DNA of 9,060 nt from contig NZ_CALIMW010000211.1 of assembly GCF_938045405.1 (NCBI RefSeq), positions 1 through 9,060 of the forward strand, in the 5' to 3' direction. Positions 1-5,765 of the stretch are shown here, piece after piece; position 1 is the first letter of the stretch, and the number at the start of each line of letters is the position of its first letter. The notes under the pieces are model-generated. The model was given only the letters and a program-made list of their open reading frames with translations. It did no database searches and was not told the origin of the DNA. The translations under genes were made by a program, and so were the position numbers. This DNA is from an uncultured Campylobacter sp. (GTDB taxonomy: Bacteria > Campylobacterota > Campylobacteria > Campylobacterales > Campylobacteraceae).

Positions 1-833
1 GCGACGTGATCCCAGCCGAGCACTCTAGCATAATCGAGCGCGGTTTTGCCGTGGATATTTTTAGCGTTTTTATCCGCACCCTTAGCAAGCAAAAGCTCGA
101 GCCTCGTCAGATTGCCCGCGATCGCCTCGTGGTGCAGCATCGTGTAGCCCTCATCGTCCGTGCGCGTGATCTCGTCCGGATACCCGCGCAAAAACTCCTC
201 GAAATTTTTCTTCGTATTGACGCTCATCGGGTGCTCGGTTAAATTTTGCGGATGCTCCTGCTGCTCGTACGCCACCAACACGACGTCAGGATCGCCGAAA
301 TTTAACCCCCACGCCTCGTCGTGCTCGGCGCGCTCGCTCTGGCTCATAGCTTTGCGCATCGCCTGCACGCTAAAGCCGCCGTAGGTCTTGCCCTCTATCG
401 CAAACATCCAGTCGCTGATCTGCTCTAGCGGCACCGAGACTTGCTCGCCGTTTTTGACGTTGCTTAGCACGTTCGGGTCGTTTACGAGCACGCCGCAAAC
501 GCGCTCGCCGTCAAAATACACGTCGTTTACCCACATATGCTCGACCTCGGTGCTGCCGTTTAGCTCTTGCGAAAAGGCGACCTTGACGCAGGCAAAGCTA
601 AGCGCAGGGACGATGCGGAGGCGCTCCCAGTACAGCTCGCGCCAGAAGTAGCGAAAGCTCTTTCGCGCCTGCTCGAATGCTTTTAGCATCGCCTCATCTT
701 CGCCGTCCGCGTAAAACACGGGCTCGCTCTCTTTTGCGTCTTTTGCCGCGGCGTTTTCATCCTGCGCGCCTTTGCTATCGCTATCTTTCGAGCACGCGTC
801 ATCGCCGCCGAATAGTTTTTTAAACAGTCCCAT
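1..833 (-). CDS. DUF2314 domain protein with C-terminal ankyrin-like repeat (partial, C-terminus outside window)
   Basis: I read this on the minus strand from ATG at 833-831; 277 whole codons are visible and the frame is open to the window edge, so the C-terminus is missing. A charged, low-complexity linker (about residues 11-46) leads into a DUF2314 domain (about 47-182). Its hallmarks are the EHMWV stretch at 98-102, the GVLVNDP turn at 114-120, the V-x-N-G-E-x-V-x-V-P strand at 126-135, ISDWM at 139-143 and GKTYGGF at 148-154. From about 227 an ankyrin-like unit follows, with D-x-x-G-Y-T-x-L-H-H, then LLLAKGAD, then the start of a second unit (GKTALDYAR). DUF2314 is a family of unknown function; ankyrin repeats usually mediate protein contacts. 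No signal peptide is seen. The start is supported by AGGGGAGC (about 8 nt of purine-rich SD at 836-843) and a -10-like box upstream. The gene diverges from the 352-residue gene. The domain call is firm; the function is unknown. Confidence 0.85.
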   Translation of the reverse strand, partial: MGLFKKLFGGDDACSKDSDSKGAQDENAAAKDAKESEPVFYADGEDEAMLKAFEQARKSFRYFWRELYWERLRIVPALSFACVKVAFSQELNGSTEVEHMWVNDVYFDGERVCGVLVNDPNVLSNVKNGEQVSVPLEQISDWMFAIEGKTYGGFSVQAMRKAMSQSERAEHDEAWGLNFGDPDVVLVAYEQQEHPQNLTEHPMSVNTKKNFEEFLRGYPDEITRTDDEGYTMLHHEAIAGNLTRLELLLAKGADKNAKNIHGKTALDYARVLGWDHV

Positions 834-863
834 TTGCTCCCCTTAAATTTAGTTGAGATTCGT

Positions 864-869
864 ATTGTA
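864..869 (-). promoter_or_regulatory. Probable -10 box for the DUF2314 gene
   Basis: On the minus strand this reads TACAAT, five of six matches to the sigma70 -10 consensus, about 30 nt upstream of the ATG at 833, with a run of A/T upstream. Campylobacter promoters often lack a recognisable -35, and none is claimed here. Supported by spacing and sequence only. Confidence 0.5.
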
Positions 870-997
870 TTTTAAATTTACTTTCATTTGCCTGATTAAA
901 ATAGCGGGCAAAATTTCACCGCGCGAGCCGTATAGCGGAGCGCAGAAGAGCAGGGTGGTCTTACGGCTTGCGTTCCGCGCCCGCACAAAAATTAAGC

Positions 998-1003
998 TAT
1001 AAT
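998..1003 (+). promoter_or_regulatory. Probable -10 box for the 352-residue unknown gene
   Basis: The hexamer is TATAAT, a perfect sigma70 -10 match, preceded by GC and an A/T-rich stretch. It lies 29 nt upstream of the ATG at 1033, which gives a short leader containing the SD at 1021-1028. This is the strongest promoter-like hexamer in the left half of the window. Confidence 0.65.
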
Positions 1004-1020
1004 TGCGTTTAAATTTAATT

Positions 1021-1028
1021 AAAGGAGA
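1021..1028 (+). promoter_or_regulatory. Shine-Dalgarno that fixes the start at 1033
   Basis: AAAGGAGA sits 4 nt before the ATG at 1033. The frame is open further upstream to a TTG at 1003, but that codon overlaps the -10 box and has no SD, so the ATG at 1033 is the better start. Confidence 0.8.
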
Positions 1029-1032
1029 GATT

Positions 1033-2091
1033 ATGGGGCTATTCAGTTTGAGCAAAAAGGCTGAGAAATCGCAGGAGCCGAGCACGTTCGCGGGCAGAGT
1101 GGATAAATTTTGGGCGGAATTTAGCGGCGTGATAGATGAGATCAAGGCCGATCTGGCGGCGGAAGAGTTTGAAAAGGCGATGCAAAAGACCGACGAGAAG
1201 CTTCGTATCTGCCTTGCCGAGCCCTATTTTATGACGGGGCTCGTGGGCGATAAGCTCGATCTGGTGCTAACTCCCGAGGGTATGAGGCACCGATTATTTT
1301 GGCTAAGCTTTATCAAAAACGCTATGCCTAGGCAGCTTGAATCCAAGATGCTCTGCACGCTCGGAAAGCCGCGCGCGCCGCGAGGTATCGGCGGGATCGA
1401 GATGTATGACACGAGCGTAAACGCCGAGGAGTCGATGATCTACGCGCAGTTTAACGAAAGCGACGTGGATATCAAAATTTACAATGCAAATTTAGCGGCT
1501 CTGCTCGCGCAGGACGAGGGCAAGGCCTATAACCTTAGCTTTATCCTGCTTGACAATATGATCGGCGAAACGGCGATCATAAATACGCTAGGCGAGCTCG
1601 AGGTGCTGGCCCAGCCGCAGGAAAACGGCGTGCCGCTAAGCGAATTTGCCGATCTGGTTGATGAGAAATTCGGCGAAAAAGCCGCGCGCGAACCGCTAAA
1701 GAATTTTTTCAGCTACGAGATGGAGCCGCGCGGTAGCGAGGTACGCGAGGACGTGATCGTAGGCACCACCTGCCTAACGGCCATCGTAAATCAATATCTA
1801 AACGGCGAACGCGACATCTATAACGAAGCCTTCGAGCTCGGCATCAAATTTTGCTTTCTTAGCGTAGGTAACGGCGGCGACATGCAGGCGGGCTTTGATC
1901 TGCGAAACAAGATCGAGGACGAGGAGCTGGAGAGCTGCAGCTCATTTCTAGAGATAATCGGCGGCGCAACCGGGCAGAGGCACGCATACATCGATCTCAT
2001 CTGCTATGACGAGGAGAGGCTAAAAGAAAAAGTAAGCGAGCTTTGCAAAAAATATGACGCAAATATCGAAATTCATGACTTTAAGCGGTAG
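1033..2091 (+). CDS. Uncharacterised 352-residue acidic protein
   Basis: I cannot assign a confident family. The protein is soluble-looking and acidic, with no membrane segment or signal peptide. Its N-terminus (MGLF) repeats that of the divergent neighbour. Residues about 20-110 contain an F-W-x-x-F start, a helical stretch with a possible short coiled coil (EEFEKAMQKTDEKL) and a strand with LVLTPEG, ending at GKPRAP. That pattern is reminiscent of N-terminal regions of bacterial proteins seen with DUF695-like domains, but this is an impression from reading, not a search. The middle (about 135-195) has YAQFNESDVDIKIYN and FILLDNMIGE, and the C-terminal part (about 240-350) has IVGTTCL, a glycine-containing NGGDM, GGATGQRHAYIDL and a final EIHDF. 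The start is set by a good SD and promoter. It shares an upstream region with the DUF2314 gene, which suggests a linked role. A long structured gap follows it. Real gene: high confidence; function unknown. Confidence 0.85.
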   Translation: MGLFSLSKKAEKSQEPSTFAGRVDKFWAEFSGVIDEIKADLAAEEFEKAMQKTDEKLRICLAEPYFMTGLVGDKLDLVLTPEGMRHRLFWLSFIKNAMPRQLESKMLCTLGKPRAPRGIGGIEMYDTSVNAEESMIYAQFNESDVDIKIYNANLAALLAQDEGKAYNLSFILLDNMIGETAIINTLGELEVLAQPQENGVPLSEFADLVDEKFGEKAAREPLKNFFSYEMEPRGSEVREDVIVGTTCLTAIVNQYLNGERDIYNEAFELGIKFCFLSVGNGGDMQAGFDLRNKIEDEELESCSSFLEIIGGATGQRHAYIDLICYDEERLKEKVSELCKKYDANIEIHDFKR

Positions 2092-2206
2092 CGGCCTCTG
2101 TTTTTGCGGCAGATAAATTTAAAATTTTGCGCCATCGAGGAAAATAAATTTTAAAACTCTACACCGCCGCTTAAAATAAATTTAAAATTTGCCGCGCCGC
2201 ACGCTT

Positions 2207-2253
2207 TTCGTTCAGTTTTACCATTTCGCCGACACGCGGTAAAATTGAGCGAG
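2207..2253 (+). other. Long RNA-type stem-loop (16-bp stem, 15-nt loop)
   Basis: Positions 2207-2222 pair without interruption with 2238-2253: core TTTTACC against GGTAAAA, continued outward through CAG/TTG and TTCGTT/GAGCGAG. Three of the 16 pairs are G-U (2215/2245, 2211/2249, 2207/2253), so the fold is complete only as plus-strand RNA; on the minus strand those become A-C mismatches. There is no U-run after it, so it is not a standard intrinsic terminator. It lies 115 nt past the upstream stop codon and 162 nt before the next start. Possible roles are 3'-end protection, a terminator variant or a leader element; none is shown. Confidence 0.6.
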
Positions 2254-2357
2254 CCGTGAGCTTGCGATATAAATTTTTTGGCGATTTAGCAGTAAATCTG
2301 GATAAAATTTGTGAGGTTCGCAGTGTGAATTTACGATGATAAAATTTTGCTTCGGTT

Positions 2358-2376
2358 TCGGCGCAAAGCGCGCCGA
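2358..2376 (+). other. GC-rich leader hairpin upstream of the 253-residue gene
   Basis: TCGGCGC at 2358-2364 pairs with GCGCCGA at 2370-2376 around a 5-nt loop (AAAGC): seven perfect pairs, six of them G-C. It ends 39 nt before the ATG at 2416 and is not followed by a U-tract, so it reads more as a leader hairpin than a terminator. In a lower-GC intergenic background such a perfect GC stem is notable but short. Confidence 0.5.
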
Positions 2377-2415
2377 TTAGGAAGCTTTTGGAAGATAAAA
2401 TTTTAGGGGACGAAC

Positions 2416-3177
2416 ATGAAAATTATCTCGAAATTTAAAGATAATTACGATTTTATGGTGTCAAAATACGGACTTGACGAGACTTTGGTCTATGACCGCA
2501 GAAACTCTACTCTAGTCGGTGCTGACGAGCTATGGAGGCTTGACGAGGGCGATAAAAAGGTCTTTGAAAGGAAGCTTAGCGGGTACCGCTTTATCCGCGG
2601 TAAATTTATAAACTGGAGCAAAACGGACGTAAATAAGCTGCCGCGCCTGCTTCACTCCGCAATTTTCATCGGCAAAAATTTAGTCCATATTTTCACCTCT
2701 CAGGATAAAATTTACACAAGCCTAGAGTTTGACGAGACGGAGCTAAGAAGGCAGTATTGGGAAGACAGAACTTTGAGCTTTAGCGATGGATTTCGCGCCC
2801 ATATCGTCTCGTGGCTAGGCAAGGTCGGCGAGCAGGCTACGCGCGAGGAAATTTTGCAGCTCGTAGCGCTAGAGGGCGACCGCAAAACGACACTAAAAAA
2901 TATTGTTCGCGACGATAAAATTATAAGCAAAGATGAAATTTTGAGCGCCCCAATCGTATTTTTTAAGCTCACACAGAACATTCACACCGCAGCGATAAAT
3001 CCACAGCTTAACGCGATGGGGTTTTATCTGGATGCCGACTTTGTCTGGCAAAGCCTAGTCGAGTTTTTATCCGCCAAAAAGGACGCCTCTGCTCCGGCAG
3101 GCACGATACCAAATGATATAAAAATCGCTAGCAAGGGCTTTGACGTAAAGCGCTCGTTTCGCCCAAAAATGAAATAA
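2416..3177 (+). CDS. Conserved hypothetical protein, 253 residues
   Basis: A complete frame from ATG with AGGGGA at 2405-2410, 5 nt before the start. The product is a soluble, basic-ended protein with no signal peptide or membrane span. It opens with MKIISKFKDNYDF and a Y-G-x-D-E-x-L-V-Y-D-R segment, and closes with DIKIASKGFDVKRSFR. From memory, this pairing of an N-terminal K-F-K-D-x-Y-D-x-x-x-x-x-Y-G motif and a C-terminal G-F-D-x-K-x-S-F-R tail marks a widespread bacterial hypothetical family that I cannot name or give a function. Positions 140-165 (GEQATREEILQLVALEGD) look helical and wing-like, but this is weak. It is a single-gene unit between two non-coding gaps, convergent with the folP operon. 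Gene reality is well supported; role unknown. Confidence 0.85.
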   Translation: MKIISKFKDNYDFMVSKYGLDETLVYDRRNSTLVGADELWRLDEGDKKVFERKLSGYRFIRGKFINWSKTDVNKLPRLLHSAIFIGKNLVHIFTSQDKIYTSLEFDETELRRQYWEDRTLSFSDGFRAHIVSWLGKVGEQATREEILQLVALEGDRKTTLKNIVRDDKIISKDEILSAPIVFFKLTQNIHTAAINPQLNAMGFYLDADFVWQSLVEFLSAKKDASAPAGTIPNDIKIASKGFDVKRSFRPKMK

Positions 3178-3475
3178 TTCGGCTCGCGCAGCAAATAATC
3201 CGTGCAAATCGTCGCCAGAATTTATCCCTCTTTACTTCGCTGTTTTGACGCGCCTCATAAATCGAGCGAAATTTTATAAATTTTTATAAGTTTCGACGAG
3301 CAAGCGCACGAAAGCTTAGGCGCAAAATAAAACGCGGATAAAATTCCGCAAAAGCTCTTTCGCAAAATTTTAAAAGAATTAAAATATTTCCTTGAGGAAT
3401 TTTAGAATTCCGCATAAGGCAAATTTACAAAAATCTCGTTAAAAATATAGAATTTCGTGAAAATTCCGCAAAATT
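3178..3475. other. 298-nt AT-rich gap between convergent genes
   Basis: No plausible gene is seen. This is where transcription from the 253-residue gene and the folP operon must end. An AT-rich imperfect hairpin pairs 3267-3274 with 3288-3295 (CGAAA with TTTCG, one G-U, then two A-U pairs). Two small inverted repeats are present: GCGGA/TCCGC at 3334-3338 and 3345-3349, and GGAATT/AATTCC at 3396-3401 and 3406-3411. The 14-mer AAAATTCCGCAAAA occurs twice, at 3340-3353 and 3460-3473. None has the stem-plus-U-run form of a classical terminator. Confidence 0.7.
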
Positions 3476-3485
3476 TTAAAATTTT
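3470..3485. repeat. Perfect 16-bp palindrome at the folP stop codon
   Basis: AAAATTTTAAAATTTT at 3470-3485 equals its own reverse complement and overlaps the last codons and TAA of folP (3476-3478 on the minus strand). As an all-A/T palindrome it makes a weak hairpin with U-rich flanks and might contribute to transcript ending. Because AAATTT words are abundant across this genome segment, chance plus word bias could also explain it. Confidence 0.4.
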
Positions 3486-4618
3486 ACCGCAGCGGCGTCC
3501 ATCGCGCGCATTAGCCGCAGCATTTGAACGTGTTCGAAAACGTCGTGCGTGCGGATGATCGCGGCGCCGTTTAAAGCGGCAACCTGGTGCAGGTACAGCG
3601 AGCCTGCGAGCCTATCCGCAACCGCAGAGGGGCTGTAAAAATCGATAACGCTCTTTCTGCTCGCGCCCACGAGCAGCGGGCAGCCGAAGTGCAAGAAATG
3701 CTGCAAATTTTTAATCAGTACCAAATTTTGCTCGGCGGTCTTGCCAAAGCCGATGCCCACGTCAAGGATGATCTTTTTAAGCCCCGCGCTTTGCAGCTGC
3801 TGCAGATTTTGCGCAAAAAACTCATCGATCTCGCCCATCAGATCGTCGTATTTGGGCGCAAGCTGCATATTTTGCGGCTTTCCTTGCATGTGCATCAGCA
3901 CGTAAGCGGCGTCGTAGCGAAGCGCAAGCGGTGCGAGAGCGAGGTTTGCGCTGATGTCGTTAATGATACTAAAGCCCCGATCTAGCGCAAATTCCAAACA
4001 ATACTCATCGAAGCTATCGAGGCTAAATTTAGCCTTTTCGTGCAGACGCAGGCGGTAAATTTCGCTCACGACATCCTTTATGCGCGCAAACTCCTCATCT
4101 CTGCCGCAGTACTGGCTGCCCGGACGCGAGCTCACGCCGCCGATGTCGATGATAGCAGCGCCCTGCTCAATCATCTTTTCGATCTTATTGGTCGCCTCTT
4201 TTAAGCTTGCCGCGCGGCTTGCGGGGTTGAAGCTATCGGAGTTGATATTGACGACGCCCATTATTTCGCAGCTTTGCGGCTTAGCAAATTTCTTGCCTAG
4301 AAATTTCGCGAGCTCTTTTAGCCCGAAATCCTGCAGCGCTTCTTTTTGCGCCAAAACTTCGATCTGACGGTCGTTTGCGATCAAAACCGCGTCCGTACCA
4401 TCGCGCCCTAGGATCACTCCTTCGTTGCACGCAAGCTCGGCGCCGATACTAAGGGCATCTTGCTTTAAAATATTTGCTGCGGGCGCTCGCAGATCTTTTA
4501 GATAGAAAAAGTTTAGGCGCGATTTTTTCTGCATTATCGCCCGCCCCGCATTTCGCACGCCGATACGCTCGCAAATCAGCGCAAAATCGGCCTCGTTTGA
4601 AATTTTATAAATTTTCAT
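3476..4618 (-). CDS. folP: Dihydropteroate synthase
   Basis: This cytoplasmic enzyme joins 6-hydroxymethyl-dihydropterin diphosphate to p-aminobenzoate to form dihydropteroate in folate synthesis and is the target of sulfonamides. Core motifs are in order: EIMGVVNINSDSF (118-130), DIGGVSSRPG (158-167), SLDSF (199-203), IINDISA (218-224), LMHMQGKPQNM (241-251), IILDVGIGFGKT (283-294), LLVGASRK (315-322) and IIRTHDV (354-360). At 380 residues it is about 100 longer than the E. coli enzyme (282); the extra is an N-terminal region of about 115 residues without pterin-binding motifs, a feature I recall from other Campylobacterota FolP proteins. The usual T-P-D in the first motif reads N-S-D. The ATG overlaps the holB stop (ATGA), and a strong GAGGAGAA precedes it within the end of holB. 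It is the last gene of the operon. Function call is firm. Confidence 0.96.
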   Translation of the reverse strand: MKIYKISNEADFALICERIGVRNAGRAIMQKKSRLNFFYLKDLRAPAANILKQDALSIGAELACNEGVILGRDGTDAVLIANDRQIEVLAQKEALQDFGLKELAKFLGKKFAKPQSCEIMGVVNINSDSFNPASRAASLKEATNKIEKMIEQGAAIIDIGGVSSRPGSQYCGRDEEFARIKDVVSEIYRLRLHEKAKFSLDSFDEYCLEFALDRGFSIINDISANLALAPLALRYDAAYVLMHMQGKPQNMQLAPKYDDLMGEIDEFFAQNLQQLQSAGLKKIILDVGIGFGKTAEQNLVLIKNLQHFLHFGCPLLVGASRKSVIDFYSPSAVADRLAGSLYLHQVAALNGAAIIRTHDVFEHVQMLRLMRAMDAAAVKF

Positions 4619-5235
4619 CTTTTCTCCTCGATCATCAACAGTAACGGAGTAAGCACGGCGTGGGCTTTGGCGTTGTGCTCGGCGAGGTAGCTTAGGCGGT
4701 CAATCCGCTGCAGCTCATCGCCGCTTAGACTGACGCCCGCTTCAAAGCACTCTAGCGCGATCTCGCCGATGAGTGCTTTTAGCGCCGTCTTATCCAGCTC
4801 ACCCTTACGCTCCAGCGCGATCTGTGCGTCGATAAACTCCACCGCTTCCTTTAAGCTGAGTCTGGTTAAATTTAACCCGGTGCGGTATCTGGGCTTTCGC
4901 ACGCAGAGGTTTTGCACCACGAGGCGCGAGCGGATGGTGGGCAGCAGGGCGTTGATAAAAGGAGTGACGAGGAAAAATACCGTGTTTTTGGGCGGCTCTT
5001 CTAAAATTTTAAGCAGAGCGTTTTGCGCCTCCTCGCCGAATTTTGTAGCGGCGATAACGATGATCTTATCCTCGCGCTCGGCGACGTAGGCTTCGTCTAT
5101 GATCTTTCGCGCCTCGTCGATCTTGAGCTCGACGCTTTCGAAAAAGCGCAAATTTTTACGCGGAATTTCGGCTAAAATTTTATCTTTAAAGCCCTCATAA
5201 TCGCCCGTTAAAACGATCTGATTTATGATTTTCAA
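4615..5235 (-). CDS. holB: DNA polymerase III subunit delta' (short epsilonproteobacterial form)
   Basis: Delta' is the stator subunit of the clamp loader that places the beta clamp on DNA. The diagnostic stretch is AQNALLKILEEPP (70-82), then FFLVTP (87-92) and LPTIRSRL (98-105), matching the delta'/gamma family motifs; the usual SRC reads SRL. The protein has 206 residues against about 334 in E. coli and has no Walker A loop, so it begins late in the AAA+ fold and cannot bind ATP in the usual way. The start is TTG at 5235-5233: an in-frame stop lies a few codons upstream and no ATG or GTG occurs near the N-terminus. TTG overlaps the hobA stop as TTGA and the SD is weak, so translation probably depends on coupling to hobA. 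Its own stop overlaps the folP ATG. Identity is good, though short forms like this are divergent. Confidence 0.88.
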   Translation of the reverse strand: MKIINQIVLTGDYEGFKDKILAEIPRKNLRFFESVELKIDEARKIIDEAYVAEREDKIIVIAATKFGEEAQNALLKILEEPPKNTVFFLVTPFINALLPTIRSRLVVQNLCVRKPRYRTGLNLTRLSLKEAVEFIDAQIALERKGELDKTALKALIGEIALECFEAGVSLSGDELQRIDRLSYLAEHNAKAHAVLTPLLLMIEEKR

Positions 5236-5765
5236 AGCACCACTTCGTCAAAAAGCACGGCGTCGATGCTTTTGTCTAAAATTTTAAAAAGCTGGATCAG
5301 TTTGAGATCCAGACTCGGATCGCTCTCGCTCATGTAAAAGCTATTTTGCAGCCTCTCGTCGATGAGCCACAGATAGCTGTCTTCGTGGCTTTTGGCGATT
5401 TTGGCTAGCGGATGGTTGCCGTTGCCGATGTAAAAATATATAAAGCCGTTGGTAAACGCGAGGTTTAGCATATCGTTTAGCAGCAGCGCGTCCTCCAGGC
5501 TATTTACGCCGCCGCGATAAAGCGAGCGTAGCGAAAAAAACGGTAGCAGCGGGCGGGAGTTGGTAGAGGAGTTGATCTTTTTGATGATGTATTCGCTAAA
5601 CCAGCTTCGCTCATCGTCGCAGATGACGATGAAAGCAAAGCCGTCGTGGAGGAATTTTAGCTTTGATGCTAAAAGCGGAGTCCAGTCCTCCTTGCGATTC
5701 TCGAGCCACTCAAGTCCGGGCTCGGAGCGCATCGCCGTGACGCTCCAAGTGTGCAGATCCTGCAT
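5232..5765 (-). CDS. hobA: HobA, DnaA-binding initiation factor
   Basis: HobA is the Campylobacterota counterpart of DiaA: a homotetramer with a SIS-like fold that binds DnaA and promotes an orderly DnaA-oriC complex at replication initiation (known from H. pylori HP1230). At 177 residues this matches the family size of about 180. Recognisable features are the N-terminal W-x-x-x-A-M-R (7-13), EWLENR (19-24), the FAFIVICDDERSWFSEYI strand-helix unit (43-60), RPLLPF (71-76) and the D-L-x-L-I-Q-L-F helix near the end. ATG at 5765-5763 overlaps the lysC stop (TAATG), with only a weak GGA upstream, again suggesting coupled translation. It lies directly before holB, so an initiation factor and a clamp-loader subunit are co-transcribed. 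High confidence from sequence character and the characteristic neighbourhood. Confidence 0.9.
   Translation of the reverse strand: MQDLHTWSVTAMRSEPGLEWLENRKEDWTPLLASKLKFLHDGFAFIVICDDERSWFSEYIIKKINSSTNSRPLLPFFSLRSLYRGGVNSLEDALLLNDMLNLAFTNGFIYFYIGNGNHPLAKIAKSHEDSYLWLIDERLQNSFYMSESDPSLDLKLIQLFKILDKSIDAVLFDEVVL

Larger units (their letters stand above)
2092..2415. other. 324-nt intergenic region with two stem-loops, no gene
   Basis: No convincing open frame is present on either strand. The stretch is AT-rich and dense in AAATTT and GATAAAATTT words (the latter near 2301, 2338 and 2395). It contains a long hairpin at 2207-2253 and a compact GC-rich hairpin at 2358-2376, each listed separately. 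A TGATAAAAT string at 2337-2345 resembles an extended -10 (TG, one base, TAAAAT) for the downstream 253-residue gene, about 70 nt before its ATG; TATAAA at 2268-2273 is an alternative. Neither is decisive. It probably serves as the 3' region of the upstream gene and the leader of the downstream one. Confidence 0.7.

Noticed and set aside
6..651. Three plus-strand open frames of 74-87 codons.
   Set aside because: They lie antisense to the DUF2314-ankyrin gene, whose minus-strand reading gives a recognisable domain over the whole stretch; the plus-strand products look like nothing and have no start signals.
1003..1032. An upstream TTG in frame with the 352-residue gene, extending it by 10 residues.
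   Set aside because: The TTG overlaps the -10 box and has no SD, while the ATG at 1033 has AAAGGAGA at the right distance.
849..1145. A 98-codon minus-strand frame across the divergent promoter region.
   Set aside because: It runs through both promoter elements and the 5' end of the 352-residue gene, and its product has no recognisable motif.
2207..2253. Calling the long hairpin a rho-independent terminator.
   Set aside because: No U-run follows the stem, and the nearest upstream stop codon is more than 100 nt away.
3587..3985. A 132-codon plus-strand frame.
   Set aside because: It is the antisense shadow of the folP catalytic region (minus strand), which has all the conserved motifs.
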